NCBI RefSeq assembly: GCF_026342035.1 | Contig: NZ_JAPENM010000011.1 | Location: 128,989-192,988 of the forward strand | DNA: 64,000 bases | DNA from: Aldersonia sp. NBC_00410 | Lineage (GTDB): Bacteria; Actinomycetota; Actinomycetes; Mycobacteriales; Mycobacteriaceae | Reading direction: 5' to 3' | Part shown: piece after piece, positions 1 through 7,722 of the stretch | Position numbering within the stretch: the first letter of the stretch is position 1 | Layout of the letters: each line of letters begins with the position of its first letter | Translations under genes and position numbers: made by a program | The notes under the pieces: generated by a model | Told to the model about the DNA's origin: nothing | Database searches by the model: none | Seen by the model: only the letters and a program-made list of their open reading frames with translations

Positions 1-875
1 TTGGGCACGTGGTAGGCCTGCTGACCGGCCATCGTGACGGTGCCCTCCACCGGCAGCGGCATCCGGAGGTCGATCGTCACCTGTCCGGTGCCGTGCATAT
101 CGTATCGATCGATGTCGAGCATGCCCGCACCGTTGGGCAGGTTCCACACGTCCCCGCGCGGGGTCTGCGCCACGTCGAGCCCGATGGTGAGCACGTCGCC
201 GTCGCGGGCGAGCAGGGACGCGGTGGCGACCTGGTCGAGCGTCACTCCGCCGGTGATCTGTTGTTCGATCGTCCACACTGCGCCGACTCCGAGATCGGCG
301 TCGGGAAACACCACGGTCTGGTAGACGGCCTGGTAGAACGCCTGCTCGATCGCCCGGCGAGCCGAGTCGGACGCGTCGGCGGCGGGCGTGATCTGCAATG
401 AGGTGACCGCGCCGTTGGCCGCGAACGTGAGCCCGGCGTGCGAACCCTCCGCGACGGCGAGCGCCTGTTGCAGGTTGGCGTCCGGGCACGTGATCGCGCC
501 GATGATGAGGTCGACACCGCCGTCGGCCATCGTCGCCGCGAGCGGCATCGTCATCGGCGGAGTGGAGAAGTTCTGGTCGGGCTGGTTGTCCACCTGCTGG
601 TGCACGCCGTTCTCGGTGTGCAGCGTGGCGTTCTGCTCGGTGCCGGGCGCAGAACTCGGCGTGAGCCGGCTGCGCGGTTCGGCCCCGGGATCGAGCACAT
701 GGGTCTGCACGGGCGGGATGGGGACGGTGACTTCGTTCGCGGCGGGTTCCACGTCGTCGGTGTCGGAGTTACCTGCCGAGCCGCTGCATCCCGAAACCAG
801 GGTTGCGCAGCCCACTGCCACTGCTACGAACAGCGCGCCGCAGCGCGCGGGGATCAACAACGCCGCCACACGCAC
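1..875 (-). CDS. Putative secreted lipoprotein, 3' end outside the window
   Basis: The reading frame opens with GTG (875, or 869) and runs off the left edge, so about 291 residues are visible. The N-terminus is a lipoprotein signal peptide: a few basic residues, a hydrophobic stretch rich in Ala, Val and Leu, then LVSGC, a good lipobox whose Cys would be lipidated. A Ser/Thr/Pro/Asp-rich linker follows, then a globular part. I do not recognise the family. Diacylglycerol transfer and signal cleavage would be done by Lgt and LspA, both encoded in this window; lspA is the divergent neighbour. Expected location is the outer face of the cytoplasmic membrane. The lipobox makes the lipoprotein call solid; the function is unknown. 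Confidence 0.75.
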   Translation of the reverse strand, partial: MRVAALLIPARCGALFVAVAVGCATLVSGCSGSAGNSDTDDVEPAANEVTVPIPPVQTHVLDPGAEPRSRLTPSSAPGTEQNATLHTENGVHQQVDNQPDQNFSTPPMTMPLAATMADGGVDLIIGAITCPDANLQQALAVAEGSHAGLTFAANGAVTSLQITPAADASDSARRAIEQAFYQAVYQTVVFPDADLGVGAVWTIEQQITGGVTLDQVATASLLARDGDVLTIGLDVAQTPRGDVWNLPNGAGMLDIDRYDMHGTGQVTIDLRMPLPVEGTVTMAGQQAYHVP

Positions 876-968
876 AGGCTACGGGCCGACCCTGAGCATC
901 GGATGTGAGGTTGGGGCCGCGACCGGCCGGAATGCGGACCGGCGGTGCCGATGAGGGATGATGGCCCG

Positions 969-1574
969 GTGAGTACCGATCGACCGACGGATGGCGACCC
1001 GGCTGTAACCCCGGGGGGCGACGCGCCCGTAACCCCGGGGGGCGACGCGCCCGGCACGCCGACCGCTGTGGATGGCACGGCGCGTCCACCGTTGCGGCTG
1101 CGCATGCTGCTGACCGTGGGGGCGGCCGTCATCGCGCTCGATGTCCTGACCAAATGCCTCGTCGTCGCGAACATCGAACCGGGCAATCCGGTGCACGTCA
1201 TCGGTGACCTCGTCACCCTGAAGCTGGTACGCAATCCCGGCGCCGCGTTCTCCATGGCAACCGGAATGACGTGGCTGCTCACGATCATCGCCGTCGCGGT
1301 CGTCATCGGTGTGATCCGGATGGCGCGTCGGCTGCGCTCGCCGTGGTGGGCACTCGGCCTCGGCCTGGTGCTCGGTGGTGCGATCGGGAACCTCATCGAC
1401 CGCTTCTTCCGTTCGCCCGGTCCGCTGCGTGGTCACGTCGTCGACTTCGTATCGGTGGGCTGGTGGCCGGTGTTCAACGTCGCGGATTCTGCCGTGGTGT
1501 GCGGCGCGATTCTGATGATCGCGCTCACCCTGTTCGGTTACGAACCGGACGGCAGCCGAAGGCCGGCCGCATGA
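969..1574 (+). CDS. lspA: Lipoprotein signal peptidase II (LspA)
   Basis: Membrane aspartyl protease that cuts the signal peptide from diacylglyceryl-prolipoproteins. The 201-residue product has four hydrophobic segments and the family signatures [10 protein letters not shown] (Asp about 144) and FNVADS (Asp about 173), whose aspartates form the catalytic pair. GTG 969 is preferred because GAGGG lies 11 bases upstream; GTG 945 and ATG 951 are in frame and would add six to eight residues. An unusual hydrophilic N-terminal extension of about 40 residues contains the octapeptide VTPGGDAP twice. The stop overlaps the start of the pseudouridine synthase gene (ATGA), so the two are coupled. The order lspA-rluD-like also occurs in mycobacteria. 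Confidence 0.95.
   Translation: MSTDRPTDGDPAVTPGGDAPVTPGGDAPGTPTAVDGTARPPLRLRMLLTVGAAVIALDVLTKCLVVANIEPGNPVHVIGDLVTLKLVRNPGAAFSMATGMTWLLTIIAVAVVIGVIRMARRLRSPWWALGLGLVLGGAIGNLIDRFFRSPGPLRGHVVDFVSVGWWPVFNVADSAVVCGAILMIALTLFGYEPDGSRRPAA
1005..1052. repeat. Perfect 24-bp tandem duplication within lspA
   Basis: Two identical 24-bp units, 1005-1028 and 1029-1052, each beginning GTAACCCCGGGGGGCGAC. They stay in frame and encode VTPGGDAP twice in the cytosolic N-terminal extension of LspA. The unit is 8 codons, so copy-number change would not shift the frame. Each unit also contains the short palindrome CCCCGGGG. Confidence 0.95.
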
Positions 1575-2497
1575 GGGAAAGCCGGTCCATGCCGGTTCCG
1601 GACGGCCTGGACGGTATGCGGGTCGACGCCGGCCTGTCCCGCCTGCTGGGACTGTCCCGCACCGCAGTCGCGGCGTTGGCCGAGGAAGGCGCCGTCGCCA
1701 TCGACGGTGTGCCGGTGGCGAAGTCGGAGAAGCTTGCTGCCGGCGCGTGGCTCGAGGTCGAACTGCCCGAGCCGAAGCGCCCGCTCAGCGTCGATCCCAA
1801 ACCCGTCGAGGGCATGGACATCCTCTACGCCGACGACGACATCGTCGCCGTCGACAAGCCCGTCGGTGTGGCCGCGCATACCGGGGTCGGCTGGTCCGGT
1901 CCCACCGTGGTGGGCGGACTCGCGGCCGCGGGCTACCGGATCTCCACTTCGGGGGCGCACGAGCGCCAAGGCATCGTGCACCGGCTCGACGTCGGTACCT
2001 CGGGCGTGATGGTGGTCGCGACCTCCGAGCGCGCCTACACGGTGCTCAAGCGCGCGTTCAAGGAGCGGACCGTGGACAAGCGATACCACGCGCTCGTGCA
2101 AGGGCACCCCGATCCGAGCAGCGGCACCATCGACGCCCCGATCGGGCGGGCGCGCGGTAACGACTGGAAGTTTGCGGTCACCGCCGACGGCAGGCCGAGC
2201 GTCACGCACTACGACACGGTGGAGGCGTTTCAGGCGGCGAGTCTGCTCGACATCCATCTCGAAACCGGTCGGACACACCAGATTCGGGTGCATTTCGCGG
2301 CGATTCACCACCCGTGCTGCGGTGACTTGACCTACGGTGCGGATCCGAAGCTGGCCAAGCGGCTCGGTTTGGAGCGGCAGTGGCTGCACGCCCGAGCGCT
2401 CGGCTTTGCCCACCCGAGCGACGGCCGGTGGATCGAGATCACCAGCGCGTATCCGGCGGATCTGCAGAATGCGCTCGACGTTCTCCGGAATGCCTAG
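1571..2497 (+). CDS. RluA/RluD-family 23S rRNA pseudouridine synthase
   Basis: Isomerises uridine to pseudouridine in rRNA. The 308-residue product has an N-terminal S4 RNA-binding domain (about residues 12-65) and a catalytic domain with the family motif [12 protein letters not shown], in which Asp 140 is the catalytic aspartate. Later motifs [10 protein letters not shown] and GDLTYG also fit RluA/RluD. ATG 1571 overlaps the lspA stop by four bases, giving translational coupling; the frame is open further upstream but that sequence is only the shadow of lspA. The target uridine cannot be read from sequence; the position after lspA is that of mycobacterial Rv1540. Confidence 0.92.
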   Translation: MRESRSMPVPDGLDGMRVDAGLSRLLGLSRTAVAALAEEGAVAIDGVPVAKSEKLAAGAWLEVELPEPKRPLSVDPKPVEGMDILYADDDIVAVDKPVGVAAHTGVGWSGPTVVGGLAAAGYRISTSGAHERQGIVHRLDVGTSGVMVVATSERAYTVLKRAFKERTVDKRYHALVQGHPDPSSGTIDAPIGRARGNDWKFAVTADGRPSVTHYDTVEAFQAASLLDIHLETGRTHQIRVHFAAIHHPCCGDLTYGADPKLAKRLGLERQWLHARALGFAHPSDGRWIEITSAYPADLQNALDVLRNA

Positions 2498-3146
2498 CCC
2501 GCGGACGCTTTTCACCGTCCTCGCGGTTCTCGTGCTGGCCGGAGCGCTCATCGCCTTCGGCGCACTCGCAGGTCCGCGTGACGGTGCTGTGATCACCGAT
2601 CGGCTGGGACCGGAGCCGAACGAGGCGGTCGATGCGTACCTGGCGCGGGCGACCGAATCCCTGTCCGATGACACGTCCGATCCGCGTTTCGCACTCGTGT
2701 CGTTCACCACGACGCTCGCGCCCGCCGATGCGCTGGCCACGGTGGAAGGGGCGCGGGTCTCGGAGTTGATCCACCACGTGCCGATCCCACGAGTGCAGAC
2801 ACCGATCGTCGAGGTGGCGGTACCGGACAACGCGGATGCCGCGCTGCGGTCCGCCGACGCCGCCGCCGAACGAATCCGCAGTTCCGGGGCGGCGACCGAG
2901 CGGGCCGCGGCAGCGGCCGCGCTATCGGCGGATCGGCTCTCTGCCGGATGTGCCTGTGTCGCAGCGGCACTGGTACGCGCGGATGCCACGACGCTCGGCG
3001 AGATCGCGCGGCGCGACCGGGTACGCGCGGTGCAGGCTTTGCCGGCCGACGCGGTGTACGGCCGCTTCGCGGTGATGCCGCTGCTGCCCGAGCAGGACCG
3101 CGTCGTGGAACCGGGTCCCGACGATGGCGTGATTCCCCAACGCTGA
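2490..3146 (+). CDS. Conserved hypothetical protein with one N-terminal membrane segment
   Basis: 218 residues. ATG 2490 overlaps the end of the preceding pseudouridine synthase gene by eight bases, so it is the likely third gene of the lspA operon. A short basic N-terminus (PSPRT) is followed by one hydrophobic segment (about residues 6-28), suggesting a membrane anchor with an extracytoplasmic domain. The middle (about 110-160) is very rich in Ala and predicted helical. I recognise no catalytic motif or named family. It could be a cell-envelope factor, but that rests only on the anchor and location. Confidence 0.75.
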   Translation: MPSPRTLFTVLAVLVLAGALIAFGALAGPRDGAVITDRLGPEPNEAVDAYLARATESLSDDTSDPRFALVSFTTTLAPADALATVEGARVSELIHHVPIPRVQTPIVEVAVPDNADAALRSADAAAERIRSSGAATERAAAAAALSADRLSAGCACVAAALVRADATTLGEIARRDRVRAVQALPADAVYGRFAVMPLLPEQDRVVEPGPDDGVIPQR

Positions 3147-3148
3147 AC

Positions 3149-4069
3149 CTACTGTTCGACGAACGCCACGATCGCCTGGTGCACGGTCTCGGGCTGTTCG
3201 AGCTGCAGGAAGTGGCCGGCGTTCGCGACGTGGACCACCTCGCTGCCCGCGGGCAGGGCTTCGCCGACGCGGGCAGTCAATCCCACGGCGAGGCATCCGT
3301 CGTCGTCGCCGTGCAGGTAGAGCGTCTGCACCTCGGGGGCGGAGATCCAGTACCGCTGCGCATCGCGGTACCGAGCGGGTACCTTCCTCCGGCCCGCAAC
3401 CGCACGGTAATACCCCAGCGCCGCAGCACGATTCGCCGGCGAGGCGAGGCTGGTCATGACATGGTCGAGATCCTCGGTCGCGTCATAACCGGGTGACCAG
3501 TGTCGCCATAGCAAGGGGATGAGCCGGTCGAGTGACCGCTCCGCGAGGCGGGGGATCTGATTGAACGCGATGTACCAGCTCATCCTCGACTGCTTCAGCA
3601 GCAGCAGCGCGAACCTCGGAGTGCGCCGCCACGACGCACGCTCCGGCTGCATCGCCGGGATCGGCGGTACCGCCAGCGAAACCACCCGGCGGAAGGGCGA
3701 TTCCGGGAAGGCCCCGAGACCGTTCGCGGTGATCGCGCCCCAGTCGTGACCGATGACCACCGCACGCTCGTCGCCGCCGAGTGCACGGTGCACGCCGATC
3801 GCGTCGTCCATCAGGGCGCCGACGTGATAGCTGCCGTCACGGGGGATCTCCGATGGCGCGTAGCCGCGCGTGAACGGTGCCACGACCCTCCAACCGCGCG
3901 CTGCGAGCACGGGACCGAGGTGCCGCCACGTCCATGCGGTGTCCGGATAGCCGTGCAGGCAGACCGCGAGCGGTCCGTCCTCGGGCCCCCAGCACAGCGC
4001 GGTCAGGGAGACCTCGGGCAGATGTATCTCGACCGTCTGGGGACCGGGCCGTGTCGTCTCGTCGGTCAC
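3149..4069 (-). CDS. Alpha/beta-fold hydrolase, epoxide hydrolase/dehalogenase-like
   Basis: 306 residues. The alpha/beta hydrolase landmarks are visible: the oxyanion-hole motif HGYPD (about residue 39), a nucleophile elbow GHDWG with Asp about 109 rather than Ser, and a C-terminal GHF that would supply the catalytic His. An Asp nucleophile is typical of epoxide hydrolases and haloalkane dehalogenases, so hydrolysis through an alkyl-enzyme ester is expected; the substrate is unknown. GTG 4069 is chosen because it overlaps the stop of the PhzF-like gene (GTGA). An upstream in-frame start at 4120 would run 55 bases into that gene and is less likely. Confidence 0.85.
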   Translation of the reverse strand: MTDETTRPGPQTVEIHLPEVSLTALCWGPEDGPLAVCLHGYPDTAWTWRHLGPVLAARGWRVVAPFTRGYAPSEIPRDGSYHVGALMDDAIGVHRALGGDERAVVIGHDWGAITANGLGAFPESPFRRVVSLAVPPIPAMQPERASWRRTPRFALLLLKQSRMSWYIAFNQIPRLAERSLDRLIPLLWRHWSPGYDATEDLDHVMTSLASPANRAAALGYYRAVAGRRKVPARYRDAQRYWISAPEVQTLYLHGDDDGCLAVGLTARVGEALPAGSEVVHVANAGHFLQLEQPETVHQAIVAFVEQ

Positions 4070-4926
4070 CGGGTCACCTCGTCGGGCAGGTACGCCGTTC
4101 CGTCGAGGAATCGGCGGCATGCACCGGTCAGCACGACGCGATCACCGGTCACCCGGCAGCGGACGGTGCCGCCGCGCCGAGAAAGCTGGCGAGCCACGAG
4201 TTCGGTGCGACCGAATTCGGCGGCCCAGAACGGTGCGAGTTGGGCGTGCGCGGAACCGGTCACCGGGTCCTCCTGGATGCCCACTGCGGGGGCGAAGAAG
4301 CGCGAGACGAAATCGACACCGGGCTCGTCGCCCTGTGCGGTGACTGCGACGCCGCGGTGCAACGGTGGGAACGCCGCAAAATCCGGTGTCACGCTTCGTA
4401 CTTCGTCGGAGGTGGCGACCACGATGATCTCGTCGGTCGCGCGCAACGCACGCACGGCCGCCACCCCGAGCGCAGCCACGAGTTCGGCCGGGGGCTCGGT
4501 GGGCGCGGGCGGTTCGGCGGGCAGGTCCATGTCGAAACCGGCACCGCTGCGTTCGACTGTGTCGAATTGGGCATCGCTGCGCGCCACCTCCAACCACCCG
4601 CTGCGGGTGAAGAACGCCACCCGCGCTGCGTCTGCGTGCACGTCGGCGAGCAGGTGCGAGCCGGTGGCCAGCGTGGCATGGCCACACAAGTCCACTTCGG
4701 CGCCCGGGGTGAACCAGCGCAGGTGATAGGACGGACAGTCCGGCGCCGATCCCGCGTCGGGCGGCAAAGCGGCAGTGTAGAAGGCGGTTTCGGACAGATT
4801 GTTCTCCAGTGCGAGCTCCTGCAGTGTGGCGTCGGGCAGCCAGTGCGGCAGGGGCATCACGGCCGCGGGATTGCCCGAGAACGGTGTGTCGGCGAACGCG
4901 TCGATCTGGTACAGCGCGAGGTCCAT
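4066..4926 (-). CDS. PhzF-family isomerase/epimerase
   Basis: 286 residues from ATG 4926 (GTG 4935 also possible). The typical PhzF opening YQIDAFADTPFSGNPAAV, the motif NNLSETAF carrying the conserved Glu (E45 in PhzF), CGHATLA, and the C-terminal signature DPVTGSAH are all present. Family members catalyse proton shifts or epimerisation on cyclic acids; PhzF itself acts in phenazine synthesis. No phenazine genes are nearby, so the substrate here is unknown. It is coupled to the downstream hydrolase gene and divergent from rarD, with only 37 bases between the two starts. Confidence 0.88.
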   Translation of the reverse strand: MDLALYQIDAFADTPFSGNPAAVMPLPHWLPDATLQELALENNLSETAFYTAALPPDAGSAPDCPSYHLRWFTPGAEVDLCGHATLATGSHLLADVHADAARVAFFTRSGWLEVARSDAQFDTVERSGAGFDMDLPAEPPAPTEPPAELVAALGVAAVRALRATDEIIVVATSDEVRSVTPDFAAFPPLHRGVAVTAQGDEPGVDFVSRFFAPAVGIQEDPVTGSAHAQLAPFWAAEFGRTELVARQLSRRGGTVRCRVTGDRVVLTGACRRFLDGTAYLPDEVTR

Positions 4927-4963
4927 GGCCTGCACGCTATCGGTTGCGCCTACGCTCGGGCAG

Positions 4964-5926
4964 GTGAAGCGACCGTGGTCGACCCCGGTGTCGGCGGGGC
5001 TCGCGGCCGGGGCCGGGGCGTACCTGTTGTGGGGCCTGTTCCCTGCCTACTTCGGTCTGCTCAAAGGGGTCGGTGCGCTCGAGGTACTCGCCTCGCGCAT
5101 CGTCTTCACCCTCGTGGTGATGCTGATCGTGCTCGCGGTGCTCGGTCGCCTGGCCGAGATGCTCACCATCGCCCCGCGCACGTGGCTACTCGCTGCCGCC
5201 GCGTCGGCGGCGATTTCGGTGAACTGGGGCATGTATGTCTACGGCGTGGCGACCGATCGGGTGGTCGAATGCGCGCTGGGCTACTTCATCAATCCATTGG
5301 TGAGTGTCATGCTCGGCGTCGTCATCTTCCGCGAGCGGCTCACCCGCGCCCAGGTCACGGCCGTCGCGCTCGGCGCGGTGGCGGTCATCGTCCTCACCGT
5401 CGACTACGGTAGCCCGCCGGTGATCGCGCTGACACTGGCCTGCTCGTTCGCCACCTACGGGCTGATCAAGAAGGTGGTGCCGCTCGACCCGCTGCGCAGC
5501 CTGACCGCGGAGGGCATCGTGGGGGCGCCCTTCGCGCTCGGCTACCTGGTCTTCCTCGCCGTCACCGGCGCAGGCGCGTTCGTCACCGACGGCCTCCGCA
5601 CCACGCTGCTGCTGATCGGCTGCGGGCCGATCACCACGATTCCACTGCTGCTCTTCGGCGCTGCGGCCCAACGGGTTCCACTGAGCACGATGGGACTGAT
5701 GCAGTACCTGACACCCGCGTTGCAGATGGCGTGGGGAATCGCTGTGGTGCACGAGTCGATGCCCGCGTCGCGCTGGATCGGTTTCGCGCTGATCTGGCTG
5801 GCGCTGGCGATCTTCACGACAGACGCGCTGCGCCGGGCCCGTCGCACGCGGCTAAGTGCCCGAGGAACCGAACCCGCCGAGAGCGGGGCGCCAGGGGCCG
5901 GTGATCGCCAGAGTCAGGCCGGGTGA
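4964..5926 (+). CDS. rarD: EamA/RarD-family transporter
   Basis: 320 residues from GTG 4964, with about ten hydrophobic segments arranged as two EamA repeats. The sequence AGAGAYLLWGLFPAYFGLL near the N-terminus and the segment CALGYFINPLVSVMLGVVIF are hallmarks of the RarD subgroup (chloramphenicol-sensitivity protein RarD). The transported compound is unproven for the family. The gene runs toward the PhoX-like gene, and the last 75 bases of the two genes overlap on opposite strands. The C-terminal 25 residues after the last helix are polar and of low complexity, consistent with that overlap. Confidence 0.85.
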   Translation: MKRPWSTPVSAGLAAGAGAYLLWGLFPAYFGLLKGVGALEVLASRIVFTLVVMLIVLAVLGRLAEMLTIAPRTWLLAAAASAAISVNWGMYVYGVATDRVVECALGYFINPLVSVMLGVVIFRERLTRAQVTAVALGAVAVIVLTVDYGSPPVIALTLACSFATYGLIKKVVPLDPLRSLTAEGIVGAPFALGYLVFLAVTGAGAFVTDGLRTTLLLIGCGPITTIPLLLFGAAAQRVPLSTMGLMQYLTPALQMAWGIAVVHESMPASRWIGFALIWLALAIFTTDALRRARRTRLSARGTEPAESGAPGAGDRQSQAG

Positions 5927-7267
5927 CTGGATATTGGCGAACAGGATCTGGCCGTCGCCGCTGAATGCGGGTCCGCAGAACTCGCTCTCGTTGAGCTCGT
6001 TGCGGGCCATGGGGAACACCGATCCGTCGGCGGCCACTCCGATCAGGTGACTGATGCCCTCGCCGTCCTCGGCGAGGATCAGCCCGCCGTAGGGGGACAC
6101 GGTGATGTTGTCCGGTCCGTCGTAGTGGGTATCCGCGGCCGGGTCCGGGTTGACGCCGAACAGGTTCTTCAGCGTGACGGTCTCGGTTCGCGGGTCGTAA
6201 AACCACACCTGCCCGTCGTGTTCGGCGGCGCTGCCGTCGCTGTTGCGCGCATAGCTGGCGACGAAGTAGGCGCCGCCGTCGGCCCACCACTGGCCCTCGA
6301 GCTTGCGGCTGCGGGTGATCGCGTCGTCGGTGAACTGCTTTCGCGTCGAGGCGGCGCGGGCGTCGCGGTCCGGAACCGGCACCCAGCGCACCGCGTAGCG
6401 CACGCCCGGGGCCGAAGCCACGGCGAGGTCGGGCACGAGCCGGTCACCGTCGTAACAGGTCATCGCGGTGAGTTCGCCCGCGGTGTCCCCGCCCGCTGCC
6501 TGCGCGAGAACTCGCAGCGCGTTGGGGCCGGGCCGGAACCCCGCCGGTGGCAACCAGCGGTAGTACAGCCCGTTCGGCCCGGTGGCGTCCTCGGTGAGGT
6601 AGATCGCGCCGGAACCCGGGTCCACCGCCACCGCCTCGTGGGCGTACCGGCCGAGGAACTTCAGCGGCACCGGACTCTTGCCGAGGTTCGTCGGTTGGCC
6701 GGCCGGATCGACCTCGAAAACGTAGCCGTGGTCGCGCGAGAACCCATGGCTGCCCGCGCGGTCCTCGGTTTCCTCGCAGGTCAGCCAGGTGCCCCACGGC
6801 GTGCTGCCGCCCGCGCAGTTGTTCACCGTGCCGGCCAGGCTCACGTACTGGCCGAGCCGGCGACCGTCCGCGCCGACCGTGGTGGTCGTGGTGCCGCCGC
6901 GCGCGGCCGGATCGTAGGTGAGACCCGCGACGGTCGGTACCCCGAACGGCTCGTTGCTGCCGATCTCGTGGTTGGTCACCAGGGTGCGCCCGAAGACGCC
7001 GTTGGCGTCGGGGTCACTCGGGACCGGACTGCCGTCGTCGAGCTTGGTCTCGCCGGATCGGTTGAGCACCGCGTAGGAGAAGCCCAGCGGCAGCGCGAGG
7101 ATGCGGTTCGGGTCGGGAATCAGCGGGCCGTAGCCGAATGGCGGTGCAGCGCTGGCGATTTCGGGGCGCAAAAGCCCCTCCATACTGCCGGCGAGCGTAA
7201 GGCCGAGCCCGGCGAGTGTGGTTCGTTCGAGGAATCCACGACGATTGAATCCGACTGTCGGGGCCAA
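5852..7267 (-). CDS. Tat-exported PhoX-family (DUF839) protein, possible alkaline phosphatase
   Basis: 471 residues. The N-terminus is a Tat signal (NRRGFLERTTLAGLGLTL, then a small-residue region before ASAAPP). The mature part matches PhoX: NHEIGSNEPFG, CAGGSTPWGTWLTCEE with the conserved Cys/Glu, and NITVSPYGGLILAEDG. Characterised PhoX enzymes are periplasmic Ca/Fe phosphatases; many DUF839 proteins are uncharacterised. The start is TTG 7267, supported by GGAGGT four bases upstream. Export in folded form fits a metalloprotein. The neighbours are not phosphate genes and I saw no Pho-box, so the phosphatase role is likely by family only. Confidence 0.85.
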   Translation of the reverse strand: MAPTVGFNRRGFLERTTLAGLGLTLAGSMEGLLRPEIASAAPPFGYGPLIPDPNRILALPLGFSYAVLNRSGETKLDDGSPVPSDPDANGVFGRTLVTNHEIGSNEPFGVPTVAGLTYDPAARGGTTTTTVGADGRRLGQYVSLAGTVNNCAGGSTPWGTWLTCEETEDRAGSHGFSRDHGYVFEVDPAGQPTNLGKSPVPLKFLGRYAHEAVAVDPGSGAIYLTEDATGPNGLYYRWLPPAGFRPGPNALRVLAQAAGGDTAGELTAMTCYDGDRLVPDLAVASAPGVRYAVRWVPVPDRDARAASTRKQFTDDAITRSRKLEGQWWADGGAYFVASYARNSDGSAAEHDGQVWFYDPRTETVTLKNLFGVNPDPAADTHYDGPDNITVSPYGGLILAEDGEGISHLIGVAADGSVFPMARNELNESEFCGPAFSGDGQILFANIQSPGLTLAITGPWRPALGGFGSSGT

Positions 7268-7460
7268 CGTTACCTCCGGTCACGAGTTTGCGGACATACT
7301 GGACGCTAGGACGCCGCCCGCCGTGTTCGGTGGCGTGCGGGTTGCCCCCGTATGAACGGTCCGAGAATTCGCGGTACCCGGGACCGCCGGAAAAACCGGA
7401 GGCGGATTGCGCCCGTTCGGCGTAGTTTCAGCCGGTAATAACGACAGGGAGGAGCACAGG

Positions 7461-7625
7461 ATGACCGCCGCCGACGACGATCAGAAGCGACGCTTCAAGG
7501 AAGCGCTCGACCGCAAGAATCACCAGAGCAAGACGGGGACCTCGCACCTGGACGGGCACGCCAAGGCCGACCATGCGCAGTCTTCCGCCTCGCACAAGCG
7601 GGAGTTCCGCCGCAAGAGCGGCTGA
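7461..7625 (+). CDS. Small basic DUF5302-like protein
   Basis: 54 residues starting at ATG 7461, with AGGGAGG eight bases upstream. The product is highly charged: an N-terminal acidic patch, a helix [10 protein letters not shown], a His/Lys-rich middle and the C-terminus FRRKSG. This pattern (KxxFxEALDRK ... FRRKSG) is that of the actinobacterial DUF5302 family as I remember it. It has no signal peptide or membrane segment. The function of the family is unknown. The gene is monocistronic, 97 bases before the dnaE1 start. Confidence 0.75.
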   Translation: MTAADDDQKRRFKEALDRKNHQSKTGTSHLDGHAKADHAQSSASHKREFRRKSG

Positions 7626-7722
7626 GTATCACAGCGCCTCATTCGTCACACCCCCGCGTGCCTCCTTCCGGTGTCGGTCCACCCGCCTAGACTGCCTAGG
7701 ACGCGACACCGGAGGGATGGCC

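Noticed and set aside
4070-4120. Upstream start of the alpha/beta hydrolase at 4120
   Set aside because: It would overlap the PhzF-like gene by 55 bases; GTG 4069 gives the usual four-base coupling.
7360-7410. Possible terminator around CCGGAAAAACCGG
   Set aside because: The stem is only four base pairs and it lies in a divergent promoter region, where a terminator makes no sense.
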